Positions 11,420 to 22,897 of a DNA stretch of 64,000 nt are shown here, in pieces (the first letter of the stretch is position 1; each line of letters starts with the position of its first letter). The DNA is from Cepaea nemoralis (Eukaryota; Mollusca; Gastropoda; Stylommatophora; Helicidae): NCBI GenBank assembly GCA_014155875.1, contig JACEFZ010027925.1, positions 310,001 through 374,000 of the forward strand. Direction: 5' to 3'. Both the position numbers and the translations under genes were made by a program. The notes below the pieces were generated by a model that saw nothing but the letters and a program-made list of their open reading frames with translations, was not told the DNA's origin and ran no database searches.

Positions 11420-11895
11420 GCAACAGTTCAGCGGGACCCGTCCCAATGTGCACCATCAACGCCCGTACCAATCATGCCCCGCCTACAAAATCCCCGTATC
11501 GTAGAGGCCGACCCTGAGATTCCCCCCCGTCTGTAATTCGCCAAAAGATGTCCTTGGCTTTCCACCACCATCCACCCTCCCAACGTCCCCCATCCATCTA
11601 AGTCTACGAAGCCCGGCTGAATACCCCACACCACCCGCCCTTTTCCCAATACCTCAGTACCTGTGATTCTGTCCTGCCACCCAACACCAAGCACCCTTCG
11701 CAGACACCGCACACGAAAGCTGTCCAAACGTTTCTCTTGGCGTGAGCAAGCTGTCCAGGTTTCACTGCCACAGGCTTGGCAGACGAGGACCTCTGTCTTG
11801 GCAGTAAGCTTTCTGTTCTCCCAGACTCCCTTTGCAAAATGTTCACGTTGTTGCTGCCCCCCCCAATCTGGTGTTGATTTCCTGATCGAGGGGTA
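11420..11895 (-). pseudogene. LINE reverse transcriptase C-terminal fragment
   Basis: The minus strand encodes the post-thumb region of a non-LTR reverse transcriptase: TAKTEVLVCQACGSETWTAC, then RQEKRLDSFRVRCLRRVLGV and GWQDRITGTEVL. The (L/G)SExWT ... RQEKRL(N/D)SF ... RCLRRxLG ... WQDRxxxTEVL series is typical of one common invertebrate LINE group. The frame is broken downstream and the catalytic YxDD part is missing. Confidence 0.85.
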
Positions 11896-11984
11896 ATTTG
11901 CTAATAAGAACCTTACAGTTAAATTGAATTGACATGGAAGGTTCAAAAATTTAAAATTTAAAATAGAATAAAAAAAATCAGAAA

Positions 11985-12130
11985 CACTCAGGAAGGTTAA
12001 CCTGGTCGTCAAATGCCTGAAGAAATTGGGTGTGCGGCCGAAAGGCGTAAAAATCGCAGCTCTACTGTAAACAAGCACAACACAATTACGTCCAAAACAA
12101 ACATTCCCAACGAAGAAGAAAAGAAGAAGA
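11985..12130 (+). mobile_element. (GAA)n-tailed retroelement 3' end
   Basis: The sequence begins GGAAGGTTAACCTGGTCGTC, passes GGGTGTGCGGCCGAAAGGCG, and ends in a GAAGAA-rich tail. Related 3' ends lie at 13077, 13195 and 41878. It is probably the 3' end of a LINE or SINE family with a GAA tail; the parent element was not identified. Confidence 0.7.
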
Positions 12131-12740
12131 ATATTAATTAGAAGTCATTTTAAAAAATGCAGTTCTTTAACAGTGACATGTAATAATTGGCATGATTAAT
12201 TATAACATTTTAATCATAAAGATCTCCAACATAGAAGTTATGAGGGTTGTGTGACAATTTAAAACATAAACGGCAGTGATTGTGATTAATGCTTTCTTCA
12301 TTGCATGAGTGTCCATGTAATTGGGAAGTTGGTGAAAACACATCTAACATGAACTGATGTTTTCCCTTTTATTTATCTTGGTTGTAAAAAGGCGAATGAG
12401 AAAAATATGTCAGTCATTTTAATGTCTTTTTTATGAGTATACATGAATATCCAAATACAGCTTTGAAGATGGTCAAAAATTAAAGTGGGTAAATGGGTTT
12501 AACTGAGATTTTCATGTCTGCTGCACGTTTTTTCAACCCCGAGAGATTTTTTTGTACAGTGGTCTCTGTATTGTGGCTTAACCATGCATGAGTAGTAGAA
12601 GTAAACAACGGCCAGGAAAATTAAACCTAACTTGGGGAAAACTTTTTTAACCCGTTATTCTATGGTGTGGAATACATAGGTTTTTATTGGGAAACTTGCA
12701 GGCCCTTTCTGTTGATCGTAATGTGACTGAAACTAAGATG
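12131..12740. other. AT-rich intronic sequence, nothing recognised
   Basis: No gene, repeat array or mobile-element signature was recognised. Confidence 0.5.
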
Positions 12741-12749
12741 CATACACTT

Positions 12750-13480
12750 AAGGAAATCAGAACATTAGTAGTGTTAGTATAGAGTGGAATATTGGTAATG
12801 TTAGGATAAAGTGGAACATTGGTATTGTTAGGATAAAGTGGAATATTAGTAATGTTAGGATAATGTAGAACATTGATAATGTTAGGATAGGGTGGAATAT
12901 TGATAACAGGATAGAGTGAAATATTGGTAATGTTATGATAATGTAGAAAAATGTTAAAGTTAGTTTGGATAGAACATTGGTTATGTTAGGATCATGAAGA
13001 ACGTGTGGAATATTGCTAATGTTAGGATAGGGTGGATTATTGGTAATGTTAGGCTGGGTAGAACATTGGTAATACCCGGGAAGGTTAACCTGGTCAACAA
13101 ACACTCGCAGAAGTTGGATGTGTTGGCCTAAGGGCACAAATAAATTGGCACAACGCAAAACGTCTGAGTGAGAGTGAATGTCCTTCAAAACACTCAGGAA
13201 GGTTAACCTGGCCAACAAACACTCACAGAAGCCGGATGTGTCGGCCTAAAGGCACAAATAAACTTAGCACAACGCAATTACATCTGAAAAAACACTCCGG
13301 ATGAACGGAGAAGAAGAAGAAGAAGATTGGTAATGATAGGATAGGGTGGATTATTGGTAATTTTAGGTTGGGTAGAACATTGGTAATGTTAAGATAGTGT
13401 AGACCATTGATAATGTTAGGGCAGGGTAGTATTTGGTTAGGGTAGAAGTTCCAACCTTGCTGAACTGTTTCTGTATCAGA
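12750..13480. repeat. 27-bp degenerate minisatellite, interrupted
   Basis: Units resemble GTGGAATATTGGTAATGTTA followed by GGATAAA, with A/G/C variation. The array is interrupted at about 13077-13330 by two GAA-tailed element ends and resumes afterwards. Minus-strand frames rich in Ile, Leu, Phe and Pro here are repeat by-products. Confidence 0.9.
13077..13330 (+). mobile_element. Two tandem (GAA)n-tailed retroelement 3' ends
   Basis: Two head-to-tail copies begin GGAAGGTTAACCTGGTCAAC (13079) and GGAAGGTTAACCTGGCCAAC (13197). Both contain GGATGTGTTGGCC-like motifs, and the second ends in GAAGAAGAAGAAGAAG. They lie inside the 27-bp minisatellite and match the copies at 11985 and 41878. Confidence 0.78.
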
Positions 13481-13599
13481 CATCACATTGGTTACTTTTC
13501 TTAATTCATTCTCTCCCCCCCTCCCTTACTCTTTTTCCATCTCTCTCTCTCTCTGTCTGTTTGCCTCTCTCTCTCTGTATTCCTTCCCTCAACCTTCAG

Positions 13600-13850
13600 G
13601 AATGGGTTGCCGTATCTGTGGTGAAAGGGTTACGGACACAATTTGTAATCCTGCATGCCACGTTCAAAACTGGCCGATGAGGCAGCAGAACGTCTTGCGT
13701 TGCTTTTCATACAATGGTATCAGTGCTTGTCGTTCAGAAAGCAATGGCAAACTACTGAATGTAAACTTGCCAAGAAATCACAAACACCCAAAAACTGCTG
13801 GGGTTGACTGTGACATCCTGTAATTGATATGCAACTAATAACCTCCAGGC
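13600..13850 (+). mobile_element. tRNA-derived SINE, family 2
   Basis: The head GGTGAAAGGGTTACGGACAC and the 3' end TGACATCCTGTAATTGATAT match copies at 15650 (minus), 46300 (minus) and 61360 (plus). The middle carries CGTTCAGAAAGCAATGGCAA, shared by three copies. The tRNA-like head has decayed. Confidence 0.78.
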
Positions 13851-14815
13851 AGTTCTAATATCTCTTTCTTCCTCTCTGTTTCCCACCACCACCACTACCA
13901 CCATCACCAAGTGTAATGAGTGTAATAAATATATGGGAGCATCAGTCAGGAACAGAGGATGGATTTAATAACACATATTTGAACAGACATTTAATAACCA
14001 CGAGTGGGTTAATGAATCAGCTGTCTGGGACATTAAGAGTTAATTCCTGATGTAGAATACAAACTGCCATATCCTACAGGGCTTGTACTCACATTAGCAC
14101 TGGCTGTCAGTGTACTAACCTTCACTGTACTGGTGTGTGTCATCCGATACACTGGTTATCTTCTGTTGACATCTCTGTCCCAGATGTCACACATGGGTTG
14201 TCTGTCATTAAGTGTTACAGCATTTTGTATGTTGGTTTATTTGGGGCTTTTCCTGTGCTGTAAATATATTTATAACGTCTCTGTTGTTATGTGTCTCATA
14301 GAGTCTGTAACCAACAACAGACAATATTATTGTTCATCTTAGAATGTGATCTTGCGGTTTCTCCTGTAAAGCTTATGCATGCTTGTACTGTTTCTTTGTC
14401 ACATGTGTTTAACTCTCATGCTAATACTATGCACATATGTGTAGTTAATTGATATGTGTGATGTGGAAATAGTTTAGTATGTTGAGTAGTAATGATATAG
14501 TAATGTAGAGTCTCAGGACATTGGATTATTGTTGTATACAGTGAGAGTAACATGGATGTTGTAGGTTAGAGAGTGTGCAATAGGGATATTGTAGTACAGT
14601 GTTGAGTAATAGGGATATTGTAGTACAGAGGATTGAGTAAAAGTCATATTGTTTCTGTTCTTTTGCAGTCTTCATTTGCTGTAGCTGTGTCTTGCTTATT
14701 GCTGAAGCTTTGTAAACATGATGGGCATGTAATGTTTACTGCACGCCAGCTTGTTTTGCTGGCTATTGCATGTCATTGTTTTGCTTACCCGTGCCATTTA
14801 TTGCATTAAAGGCTG
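13851..14815. other. Intronic sequence without recognised features
   Basis: No gene was recognised. Short imperfect repeats around ATAGGGATATTGTAGTACAG occur near 14580-14640. Confidence 0.5.
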
Positions 14816-14979
14816 TTTGACTTGTGTGTTCATAAAGTAATGCACCACAACGTTTTTCTCAGTCAATAGTGAAGATAGAAGCATGGAATGTTGCACACTT
14901 CAAATATGGCATGTGCCGATTGTGTGCAACAAATTGCAACCCAACTGGCCAAATAATATGGCTACCCTAAACTGTTGAA

Positions 14980-16266
14980 ATGGAGCGTGTTAGCTACATG
15001 CGTTATAAGCAGCGAATTGTGATAGAATTTCTTGTAGCAGAAAAGTAAATGTTGTGAACATTCACAAGCATCTGTGTGATGTGTATGAAGTTTTGCAGTC
15101 GACAGGAAAACAGTCAGTAGCTGGGTTAAGAGAATCAAAGAATCAGGAAGTTAAGATACGGAGCTGCTTGATCGAACTCACTGTTGACGTCCTGCCACAG
15201 CCACCAATTCAGAAATGTTCAAATGTGCTGAAAGCATTATTCTTATTGGCCTTACAGCTATCTGTCAGCAATGGTAGTACAAATCCTGTTATAAAAGCTC
15301 TCGGATTTTCTAATGTTTACGCAAGATGAGTTCTTTGAAGTCTCACAAATGACCACCAATTGTAAAGGAAAGCAAGTTCTTCTGAATGATTGGAGCGTTT
15401 CAATACTGATGGACGGAACATTTTTACTAAGATTGTTACATGTGACGAAACCTGGGCACAACATTTTGAACCTGAGACAAAAAGACAATCAATGAAGTGG
15501 CTTCATCCGCAGTCACCACGAAGAAAGAAATTCAGTACAACTCGTTCAGCTGGAAAGGTCATGATCACTGTCTGCTGGGACATTGAAGGTGTGATTCTTG
15601 TAGATGCTATGCCAAGAGGAGAGACAATCAATTCGCAAGCTTACATTAATAAAGTTGTCGCATTTCCTTTATAGGATGTAGCAGTCAACCCTAGCATATT
15701 TTGATTGTTCATGATTCCTGGGCTAGTTTACATTCAGTAGTTTGCCATAGCTTCCTAAAAACCGACACCCATGCCATTTCATAAAAAACCAACACAAGGC
15801 AATCTGCTGCCAAATCGTCCACAGCTGTGTTTTGAATGCGGGTATACAAGATTATGAACTGCGTCCATAACCCCTTCGCCTTGAAGCTTACATTAAGACA
15901 TTGAAAAAAGTCAATCAACGTTTTTACAGAGGTCAGCCACACAAGAATCCAGCAGACCTGCTTCTCCTTCATGACAATGTGCGCCCTCACACAAGTCTGT
16001 CAACACGGGAAGCAATCACCAGATTGGGTTGGACTGTACTACCCCATCCACCCTTTGGTCCTAATTTGGTACGCTCTGATTTTCATCCACTTGGACCACT
16101 TAAAGATGCAGTCTGTGGAACAAGGTTTGAAAATGATGAAGGGGTGATTCATGCAGCGAAGAAATGGCTACATGATCAAGACAAAATCTGGCACAGGCAA
16201 GGAATACATTCACTTGTTTTGTGCTTGCATAAAGCCGTACAAGTTGTTGTGAATTATGCTGAATAA
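14980..16266 (+). pseudogene. mariner DD34D transposase, broken
   Basis: It starts MERVSYMRYKQRIVIEFLVA and has frame breaks in the N-terminal third. The first catalytic motif TCDETWAQHFEPETKRQSM is near 15440, the second LLLHDNVRPHTS near 15970, and the third as VRSDFHPLGPLKDA near 16073. Thirty-four residues separate the last two aspartates, the mariner DD34D spacing. A SINE splits the frame after NSQAYIN. It ends in TAA at 16264-16266 and is inactive. Confidence 0.93.
15650..15883 (-). mobile_element. SINE family 2 inserted in mariner
   Basis: The insert is flanked by a perfect 13-bp duplication, AAGCTTACATTAA, at 15637-15649 and 15884-15896. Its minus strand starts CAAGGCGAAGGGGTTATGGA and ends with a TGCTACATCCTATAAAGGAA-like 3' end, matching the family at 13600 and 61360. 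Confidence 0.93.
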
Positions 16267-16659
16267 CGATGTTTACATGACATATTGATGTATATTGTTG
16301 ATAAATTTCATGCTTTTTTAATAAACAGCTCCCGAGAAAAATGATGTGGTGCATTACTTTCTGAACAACCCTTGTAGAGTTCATGTTGCATAATTGTCAT
16401 ACGCAGAGATAATGTCACAGGTGTTTTTATTTTAACGCCTATTTAATGGGCACTTACAGACAAGTGGCAGGTGTTGAAAGGTAAAACTTTGAAGGAAGAC
16501 AAAGAGATGAATGTCTGGGTGGTTTTATTTAACAGTACATTCGGGATAAGGACCACAAACCTGCCCCAAGACCCTGGTGATTGTGTGAACCATGATAGGC
16601 GTGTTGCCATGGCACATGATGATGATGTGAAAGACACAGCTGACATGAGTACCAATAGT

Positions 16660-19030
16660 CTATGACATCAGTTTTAGCTTGCTTGCAGACCACGGACAGA
16701 AGACGGGACGGTCATTAACAACACCGAAGTCAAGAGTGTGACGAATGCCATCATCAGACAAGGCCTCCTGCCTAGCTCTGCCACGTCGCTGATCATCCAT
16801 GATAGTTGCTTGGGCAAACCCACCTTGTACATGCTGCCCAAGACACACAAGCTAGGGAACCCAGGTAGACCCATCGTCTCGGCCTGCTCTTGTCCTACTG
16901 AACGGATTTCAGAGTTCCTTGACAGCATATTTCAGCCGTTGGTTGCTAGCCTCCCCTCATATATCAAAGACACCAACCATGCTATCTCCATCTTCGATTC
17001 CATCAGCTTCATCACCCCTTCTCAGCACCACATCTTTACTTTAGATGTGACTTCACTCTACACATCTATTCCTCACTCTGACGGCCTTAAAGCCTTGGAA
17101 TTTTTCTTAGACAAAGACGCGGCCCCACCATAGCCACCGGACCATTGTTGCGTCTGGCAGAGTTAGTCCTTAACCTCAATTCATTTGAGTTCAATGGGGA
17201 CTATTTTGACCAGATCAGCGGGGCTGCCATGGGCACTAAGATGGGTCCGAGTTATGCCTGTCTTTTCATGGGCTATCTTGAACACCAGGTATGGAGTCAA
17301 TACACTGGTAGGCTCCCTGAGCTCTATAGGAGGTATATCGATGACTGTTTTGGTGTTTCAGACATGCCATTGTCTGATCTCCAGGACTTCATTGCCTTTT
17401 TCTCTAACTTTCATCCTAGCATCAGACTCACCTCCACTATTTCCTCGTCGGCTGTTAATTTCCTAGACATAACAGTTTCCTTAGGTTCTGCTGGCCTATG
17501 CACGACGGTTTACTATAAACCGACTGACTCACATGCATTCCTGCTCTATACCTCCTCCCATCCTCCCTCTTGCAAGGATTCCATTCCTTTCTCACAACTG
17601 CAACGTCTCCCACGGCTTTGTCATGATAATAATGACTTCCGTCAAAAAGCCCATGAAATGTTGGATTTCTTCCGCCTTCGAGGCTACCCTGAGAATGTTC
17701 TGTCTACAGCTCTTCACCACTGCCAGTCTATTAGTCGTGCCGAGGCTCTCTCTTCCAGGCCGAAACCACGCAATAGTAGACCTATTCTCTCACTTACCTA
17801 CCATCCTCATAATATTGCTGCCAAGAATATTCTCATGAGGCATCTATCCATCCTCCAGGCAGACTTTGTCACTCGCGGTGTCTTCTCAGAAGCCCCACTT
17901 GTGGCATACAGGCGTGATCATAACCTGAGGGATGTGCTGGTTCATAGCACTCTATCACAATCCCATCAGTCTCTTCCTGGCACAACTGCATGTCTTCGAT
18001 CTCGTTGTAAAACTTGTCCATATGTCCTTCAAACCACAAGTCTCACTTTCCCTAAGACTACTTTCCACATCCGGGAGGGTTTCTCATGTACGAGTCGCAA
18101 CGTCATCTATGCGATCATCTGCACACGTTGCGACATGAGGTATCTTGGAGAGACGGGCCTTCGTCTTGCGGACAGATTTAGGCAACATTTATCCGATATC
18201 GACAGTGGTGCCAAGAAACCGGTACCCCTACACTTCAACAGTTCCGACCACTGTGGGGTTGCCGACATACGTGTTACGGCGATAAAATCGTGCACATCTC
18301 ACGAACGCGATCGTAAGACATTGGAAAACCGTCTTATCTTCCAATTGGGTTCACTTTCTCCTCTCGGCCTCAATGTCCAACACAGCTTTATTTAAATCCC
18401 CTACGCCCCTTATCCACAACACGCCCCCCCCCCCCCCCTTCCATCTCCACTATCTTATAGTCAACTTCATAGCCAGTTGTAAGTCCTTCGCAGGACGTGG
18501 GAGTCACCACCAACATTATCTCTGCTTTCTGTGACTTCTTGGTTGGTTTGCATGGGGTCGTTTCTCATTGCGTTCTGAACTACCGTCACTTGTGCTACCT
18601 TTTGATAGCAAACACTTGCTGGCCTGCATCCCTATTGCCCACAGCAGCATTTCGAACTTGGCGGAATTGCGTACTGCATCCGTTACATCGCCTCAGAGTT
18701 ACACATCCTTATTTTTCTATTCGCTCTCCTGGGCGCACCCCTATCCCCCTTAGCGCGGGTTCCCTCACCGGTTGAATTAACCAATCACCGAGTTTCTGGC
18801 TGTACTGACCTTTAGGCAGTTGACCCCTTTAACACAACATCCGTTCCATTCCAGCCATGAATAGCCGTCTCAAGCTCGGAAACAGATGAGTTGATATTTA
18901 GACATTCATGTAGTGTCGATCGTGTATTAGTTTAATCGATATTTGTTTGTTTGTTCTGTGCTGACGAAGGCTTTGGCCGCAACGTTCATTGTTTTTTGTA
19001 GTTGTGCTTTGGTAAAGCTCTCAACCTACT
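16660..19030 (+). mobile_element. Penelope-like retroelement
   Basis: The element contains an RT-endonuclease coding region (16680-18395) and a following non-coding region. Near 18963 that region carries GACGAAGGCTTTGGCCGCAA, a motif I associate with the 3' regions of Penelope-like elements. The 5' part before 16738 is degraded, with pieces such as VINNTEVKSV readable around 16710. The outer boundaries are approximate. Confidence 0.85.
16738..18395 (+). pseudogene. Penelope-like RT plus GIY-YIG endonuclease, nearly intact
   Basis: The first frame (16738-17133) has LYMLPKTHK, NPGRPIVSACSCP and FTLDVTSLYTSIPH. A stop and frame change near 17131 separates it from a 416-residue frame (17145-18395). 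That frame has GAAMGTKMGPSYACLFMGYL, RT catalytic YRRYIDDCFG, and a C-terminal GIY-YIG-like nuclease around VIYAIICTRCDMRYLGETG with downstream Arg/His. The order fits Penelope-like elements, which prime on chromosome ends or nicks rather than using an APE nuclease. One small lesion separates the two parts, so the copy may be fairly young. Confidence 0.92.
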
Positions 19031-19059
19031 TCTCGTTTTTCAGTGATTCATTCATTGGA

Positions 19060-19185
19060 AAAATGTAAGATGGTGTCGTTTTATTGATGTTTGGAGAAAT
19101 GTAGGATGATGTAGTTTTATTGATGTTTGGAAAAATGTATGATGACGTAGTTTTATTGATGCTTGAAGAAATGTAAGATGATAAC
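19060..19185. repeat. ~44-bp tandem repeat, 3 copies
   Basis: Copies contain AAATGTAGGATGATGTAGTT and TTATTGATGTTTGGA. Confidence 0.8.
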
Positions 19186-19538
19186 ATCTAACACTTTGCA
19201 GTCCACTGGCAATATCTAGTATGAGAAGTGGTCATAAGTGAACTAAGAAGGTGGGGAACCGTGACTGACAAGTTACGGTGACTGCCTCAGGTACAGAAGG
19301 TACCAGGTTCAATCCCAGTTGGGAATTTTTCCAAGAACCATTGGTATCAATGATATCTCGTGTTTCCCTGATCCCTTGGGTAGTGAGGTCAGATATCTAG
19401 CCTTCTCAGATAAGGGACAGGCATGTGTCCCAGGAGGCCAGGGGATAGTTGTCCAGCAATTTAGATGTGTCCCAGGAGGCCAGAGGATAGTTGTCCAGCA
19501 ATTTAGATGTAGTTGATGTATGTGAACTGTGGAGTTCA

Positions 19539-20378
19539 ATAGTGTGGCCACAGTTCTCCTGTGTTTGTTTGGTGTGATTGTGTGGTCACAGTTCTCCTGT
19601 GTTTGTTTGGTGTGATTGTGTGGTCACAGTTCTCCTGTGTTTGTGTGGTGTGATTGTGTGGTGACAGTTCTCCTGTGTTTGTGCAGTGTGATTGTGTGGT
19701 GACAGTTCTCCTGTGTTTGTGCGGTGCGATTGTGTGGTCACAGTTCTCCTGTGATTGTGTGGTCACAATTCTCCTGTGTTTGTGCAGTGTGATTGTGTGG
19801 TGACAGTTCTCCTGTGTTTGTGTGGTGTGATTGTGTGGTCACAGTTCTCCTGTGTTTGTGCGGTGTGATTGTGTGGTCACAGTTCTCCTGTGTTTGTGCG
19901 GTGTGATTGTGTGGTCACAGTTCTCCTGTGTTTGTGCGGTGTGATTGTGTGGTCACAGTTCTCTTGTGTTTGTGCGGTGTGATTGTGTGGTAACAGTTCT
20001 CCTGTGTTTGTGTGGTGTGATTGTGTGGTCACAGTTCTCCTGTGTTTGTGCGGTGTGATTGTGTGGTCACAGTTCTCCTGTGATTGTGTGGTCACAGTTC
20101 TTCTGTGTTTGTGCTGTGTGATTGTGTGGTCACAGTTCTCCTGTTTGTGCGGTGTGATTGTGTGGTCACAGTTCTCCTGTGTTTGTGCAGTGTTATTGTG
20201 TTGTCACAGTTCTCCTGTGTTTGTGCGGTGTGATTGTGTGGTCACAGTTCTCCTGTGTTTGTGCGGTGTGATTGTGTGGTCACAGTTCTCCTGTGATTGT
20301 GTGGTCACAGTTCTTCTGTGTTTGTGCGGTGTGATTGTGTGGTGACAGTTCTCTTGTGTTTTTGCGGTGTGATTGTGT
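19539..20378. repeat. 38-bp minisatellite abutting an exon
   Basis: The unit contains GTGTGGTCACAGTTCTCCTG and TGTTTGTGCGGTGTGATT, about 22 copies, some shortened. The last copy ends about 15 bp before the acceptor of the HMG-box exon at 20394. Confidence 0.97.
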
Positions 20379-20393
20379 GTGCTCTCCACGCAG

Positions 20394-20525
20394 GTCTGGG
20401 AGCAAGTCAAGGCACAGAACCCTGACCTCAAGCTCTGGGAGATTGGCAAGATCATTGGGCAGATGTGGCGGGACCTGTCCGATCAAGAGAAGCAGGAGTT
20501 TCAAGATGAATATGAAGTTGAAAAG
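20394..20525 (+). CDS. SMARCE1: SMARCE1 exon, HMG box core
   Basis: This is a 132-nt, 44-codon, phase-0 exon after CTCTCCACGCAG and before GTACCT. It starts [20 protein letters not shown] and continues through [20 protein letters not shown], covering HMG-box helices 1-3 with the conserved Trp, Lys and Gly positions. The HMG box of this family binds DNA non-specifically and contributes to BAF recruitment. The acceptor lies only about 15 bp after the end of a 38-bp minisatellite, and another minisatellite begins about 45 bp past the donor. Confidence 0.98.
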
Positions 20526-20569
20526 GTACCTGCTGTTTGTTTTCTTTTGTTTTTCATCTGTTTAGACTC

Positions 20570-20997
20570 GGTCATCTATGGTAGTGTGGTGGTGATGTAG
20601 GCAGTCATCTGTGGGGTTGTTGGGTGGTGTAGGCAGTCATCCATGGGGTTGTGTGATATTGTAGGCAGTCATCATGGGGTAGTATAGGCAATCTATGTGG
20701 TTGTGTGGTGGTGTAGGCAGTCATCTGTGGGGTTGTGTGGTGGTGTAGGCAGCATTTATGGGCTTGTGTAGGCAGTCATCTATGGGGTTGTGTGGTGGTG
20801 TAGGCAGTCATCTATGGGTTTGTGTAGGCAGTCATCTATGGGGTTGTGTGGTGGTGTAGGCAGTCATCTGTGGGGTTGTGTGGTGGTGTAGGCAGCATTT
20901 ATGGGCTTGTGTAGGCAGTCATCTATGGGGTTGTGTGGTGGTGTAGGCAGTCATCTATGGGGTTGTGTGGTGGTGTAGGTATTCATCTATCTATGGG
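20570..20997. repeat. 32-bp minisatellite, left part
   Basis: The unit is GTGTAGGCAGTCATCTATGG plus GGTTGTGTGGTG. The array begins about 45 bp after the donor at 20526, is broken by an LTR-element insertion, and resumes at 22898. Confidence 0.95.
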
Positions 20998-21306
20998 GTA
21001 TTTTCTTGCGAGATCATCCTTAAATTCTTCCCAGGTTTCACCTCCTGCTGCCTCTAACTTTCTTCTTATATGGTCAGAAACTGGACTTGTACTTGTTCTG
21101 TATGCTAAATTCTTTTTCTCCTCATCTGTAGCGTTTACTAAATAAGCATGTTTCTCAATAGAAATGACCCATTTCTTAAACTGGTTTGCCTGACCACTAA
21201 ATCTTTCAACATCACTGCTTACATTTTGTTGTCTTAATACTGCATCCAACCTTGCTATTGCCCCACCAACTCCAGTCAGTACCTGTGAAAATTCTTGGGG
21301 TTGCAT
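20998..21306 (-). pseudogene. gag-like fragment of LTR retroelement
   Basis: It starts MQPQEFSQVLTGVGGAIARL and contains VERFSGQANQFKKWVISIEK, ATDEEKKNLAYRTS and GETWEEFKDDLARKYP. The pattern F-G ... F-x-x-W-I ... W-x-x-F-x-x-x-L matches retrotransposon gag capsid segments. It is truncated where the minisatellite resumes. Family assignment (Gypsy or other) is uncertain. Confidence 0.6.
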
Positions 21307-22897
21307 TCTAGAATCTGTACTGGAAATTATCAAGCAATATACAAAATATTTCAAACAATATTAATTTCAAATACACAATCTGTTCAACTAATTACTCTAA
21401 TATTACCTATTATCTAACTATACTTAACTAAAGACTCCAATCGAAGATCCTGACGAAGAAAATTTTCCGTTGCATCACGAATCCTGATAAAAGAACTAAA
21501 TGAAATCCCTGACGCAGAAATTTTCAATTGATCTGATACCAACACCAAATAAAAAAGGACTCTAATCGACACCGTTGAAAGGATCAGAAACACAAAAAAA
21601 ACCTCTGGATTTCCTAATTCAATCGAAGTCGAAGTCAGTTTTCTATAGTTTTCCTGTCGCTGATTGTGCTCGATATAATGCTTGATCAATCCAAGACTGC
21701 TTGATTGCCTGCTCTATTGACTGTACTGTAAGCGTTGGACTTTAATCTCCGTCAAGCAAGGTCACCTTCACGCTTATTCAACCGACAACTGCTCACGGTT
21801 TCAGCAAACTCACTTTCCAACAGCATATCTGGCCTTTTCACATGTTTCAGCGTAAAAATGATCAAGTCGAGAATAATTGGATTTAAACCTGACGCTATCC
21901 ACTCCCTTATTTGTTACGTGGCATTTCAACAACTGTCAGTTTAAACTGAGCATACCAAATTTTGACTTGAGATAATTTTCATCAATGCTTTCATTTAAGT
22001 GAAGTAACTGTAGAGAATATTGAGGATCTCGACTCATAACTATGGAATTTGCAATATAACCTTGACTTCACCTTCAACAGTCCAATGAGTTAAAACTCGT
22101 AGTTTTCACCATTCTTTGTTTTACTTGGAGTTTTATTTGAAGCAGCTTATCGTTCTGTTGAAATCAAATCATTTCTGGTACCTCGAGACTTCACAAGTTG
22201 TAACATGTAATCAGCGAGTTCATTCTGATAACCTTGTGTACTAATTTTTGATGCAAAACGGCATTACTTGATCTCATTATACAATCAGCGTTGGTCAGTG
22301 ATCAAGTTTCTTTCAGACTATTTATCAGATAAAAACATCAGTCTTTCAAAAAAATAAGTTTAACAATCAAACCTTTTTGAGCTGGCCTGAGAAATCGATC
22401 TCCTTTTTAAACAGAAATACACTGAGAACCCACAACAACTACCCCTGGGCGGGCTTTCAGTTGTTGCGTTTCTTATTATTATTTACTTAAAAAACTTCCT
22501 TCTCCAGACGCCCAGACACAACAATATTCCATGGCGGTAACTCTCTCCTCAACATCCCATGTTGCTCTTTAAGGTCAAAGGCACCAAATCAACCTGTATT
22601 ACAGTGTAGAGGTGTTACACACAGGTTAGAAGGCACGTGACGTATAGGACATAAGTCTCCGTTGTGTTATAACATTCTTTATTTGTCGAATCGTTCCACT
22701 TCAGCATAATGATAGTCTACTCAAAATCCGATGTTTACCTACTTGCTTGCTAACTGACCCCCAAGTGACGTGTGTGTCCCAGCCTAGATACACTTCTTCA
22801 TTCGTGCACACACGTTCACTAGCTATGGTTTTCCCACTAGTCAAGGAATGCGCAGCATTCCTTAACTTTTTACTCCTAAGCTACTCCCTTTACTGTT
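20998..22897 (-). mobile_element. LTR retroelement fragment (LTR and gag start)
   Basis: About 1.9 kb of unrelated sequence interrupts the 32-bp minisatellite. On the minus strand it begins TGTAACA, a plausible LTR start, continues through about 1.5 kb of non-coding sequence, then a gag-like frame that stops at the left boundary. No second LTR or pol is present, so this is a truncated copy. The exact LTR end was not determined. Confidence 0.65.

Larger units (their letters stand above)
14821..16374 (+). mobile_element. mariner (DD34D) carrying a SINE insertion
   Basis: The ends share AAAGTAATGCACCACA in inverted orientation (14836 onward; reverse complement near 16343). TA follows the right end at 16375. 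Without the inserted SINE and one copy of its target duplication the element is about 1.3 kb, the normal mariner size. It encodes the degraded transposase described next. Confidence 0.92.

Noticed and set aside
11428..12078. 216-residue minus-strand frame as a host gene
   Set aside because: It contains the SETWT, RQEKRLDSF and RCLRRVLG motifs of LINE reverse transcriptases, and its ends run into an unrelated retroelement tail.
14133..14342. Hydrophobic 69-residue plus-strand frame that could be a small membrane protein
   Set aside because: No start context, neighbours or homology; such composition is common by chance in AT-rich introns.
18497..18775. 92-residue plus-strand frame after the Penelope-like element
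   Set aside because: It lies in the element's 3' non-coding region, overlaps another open frame and has no recognisable domain.
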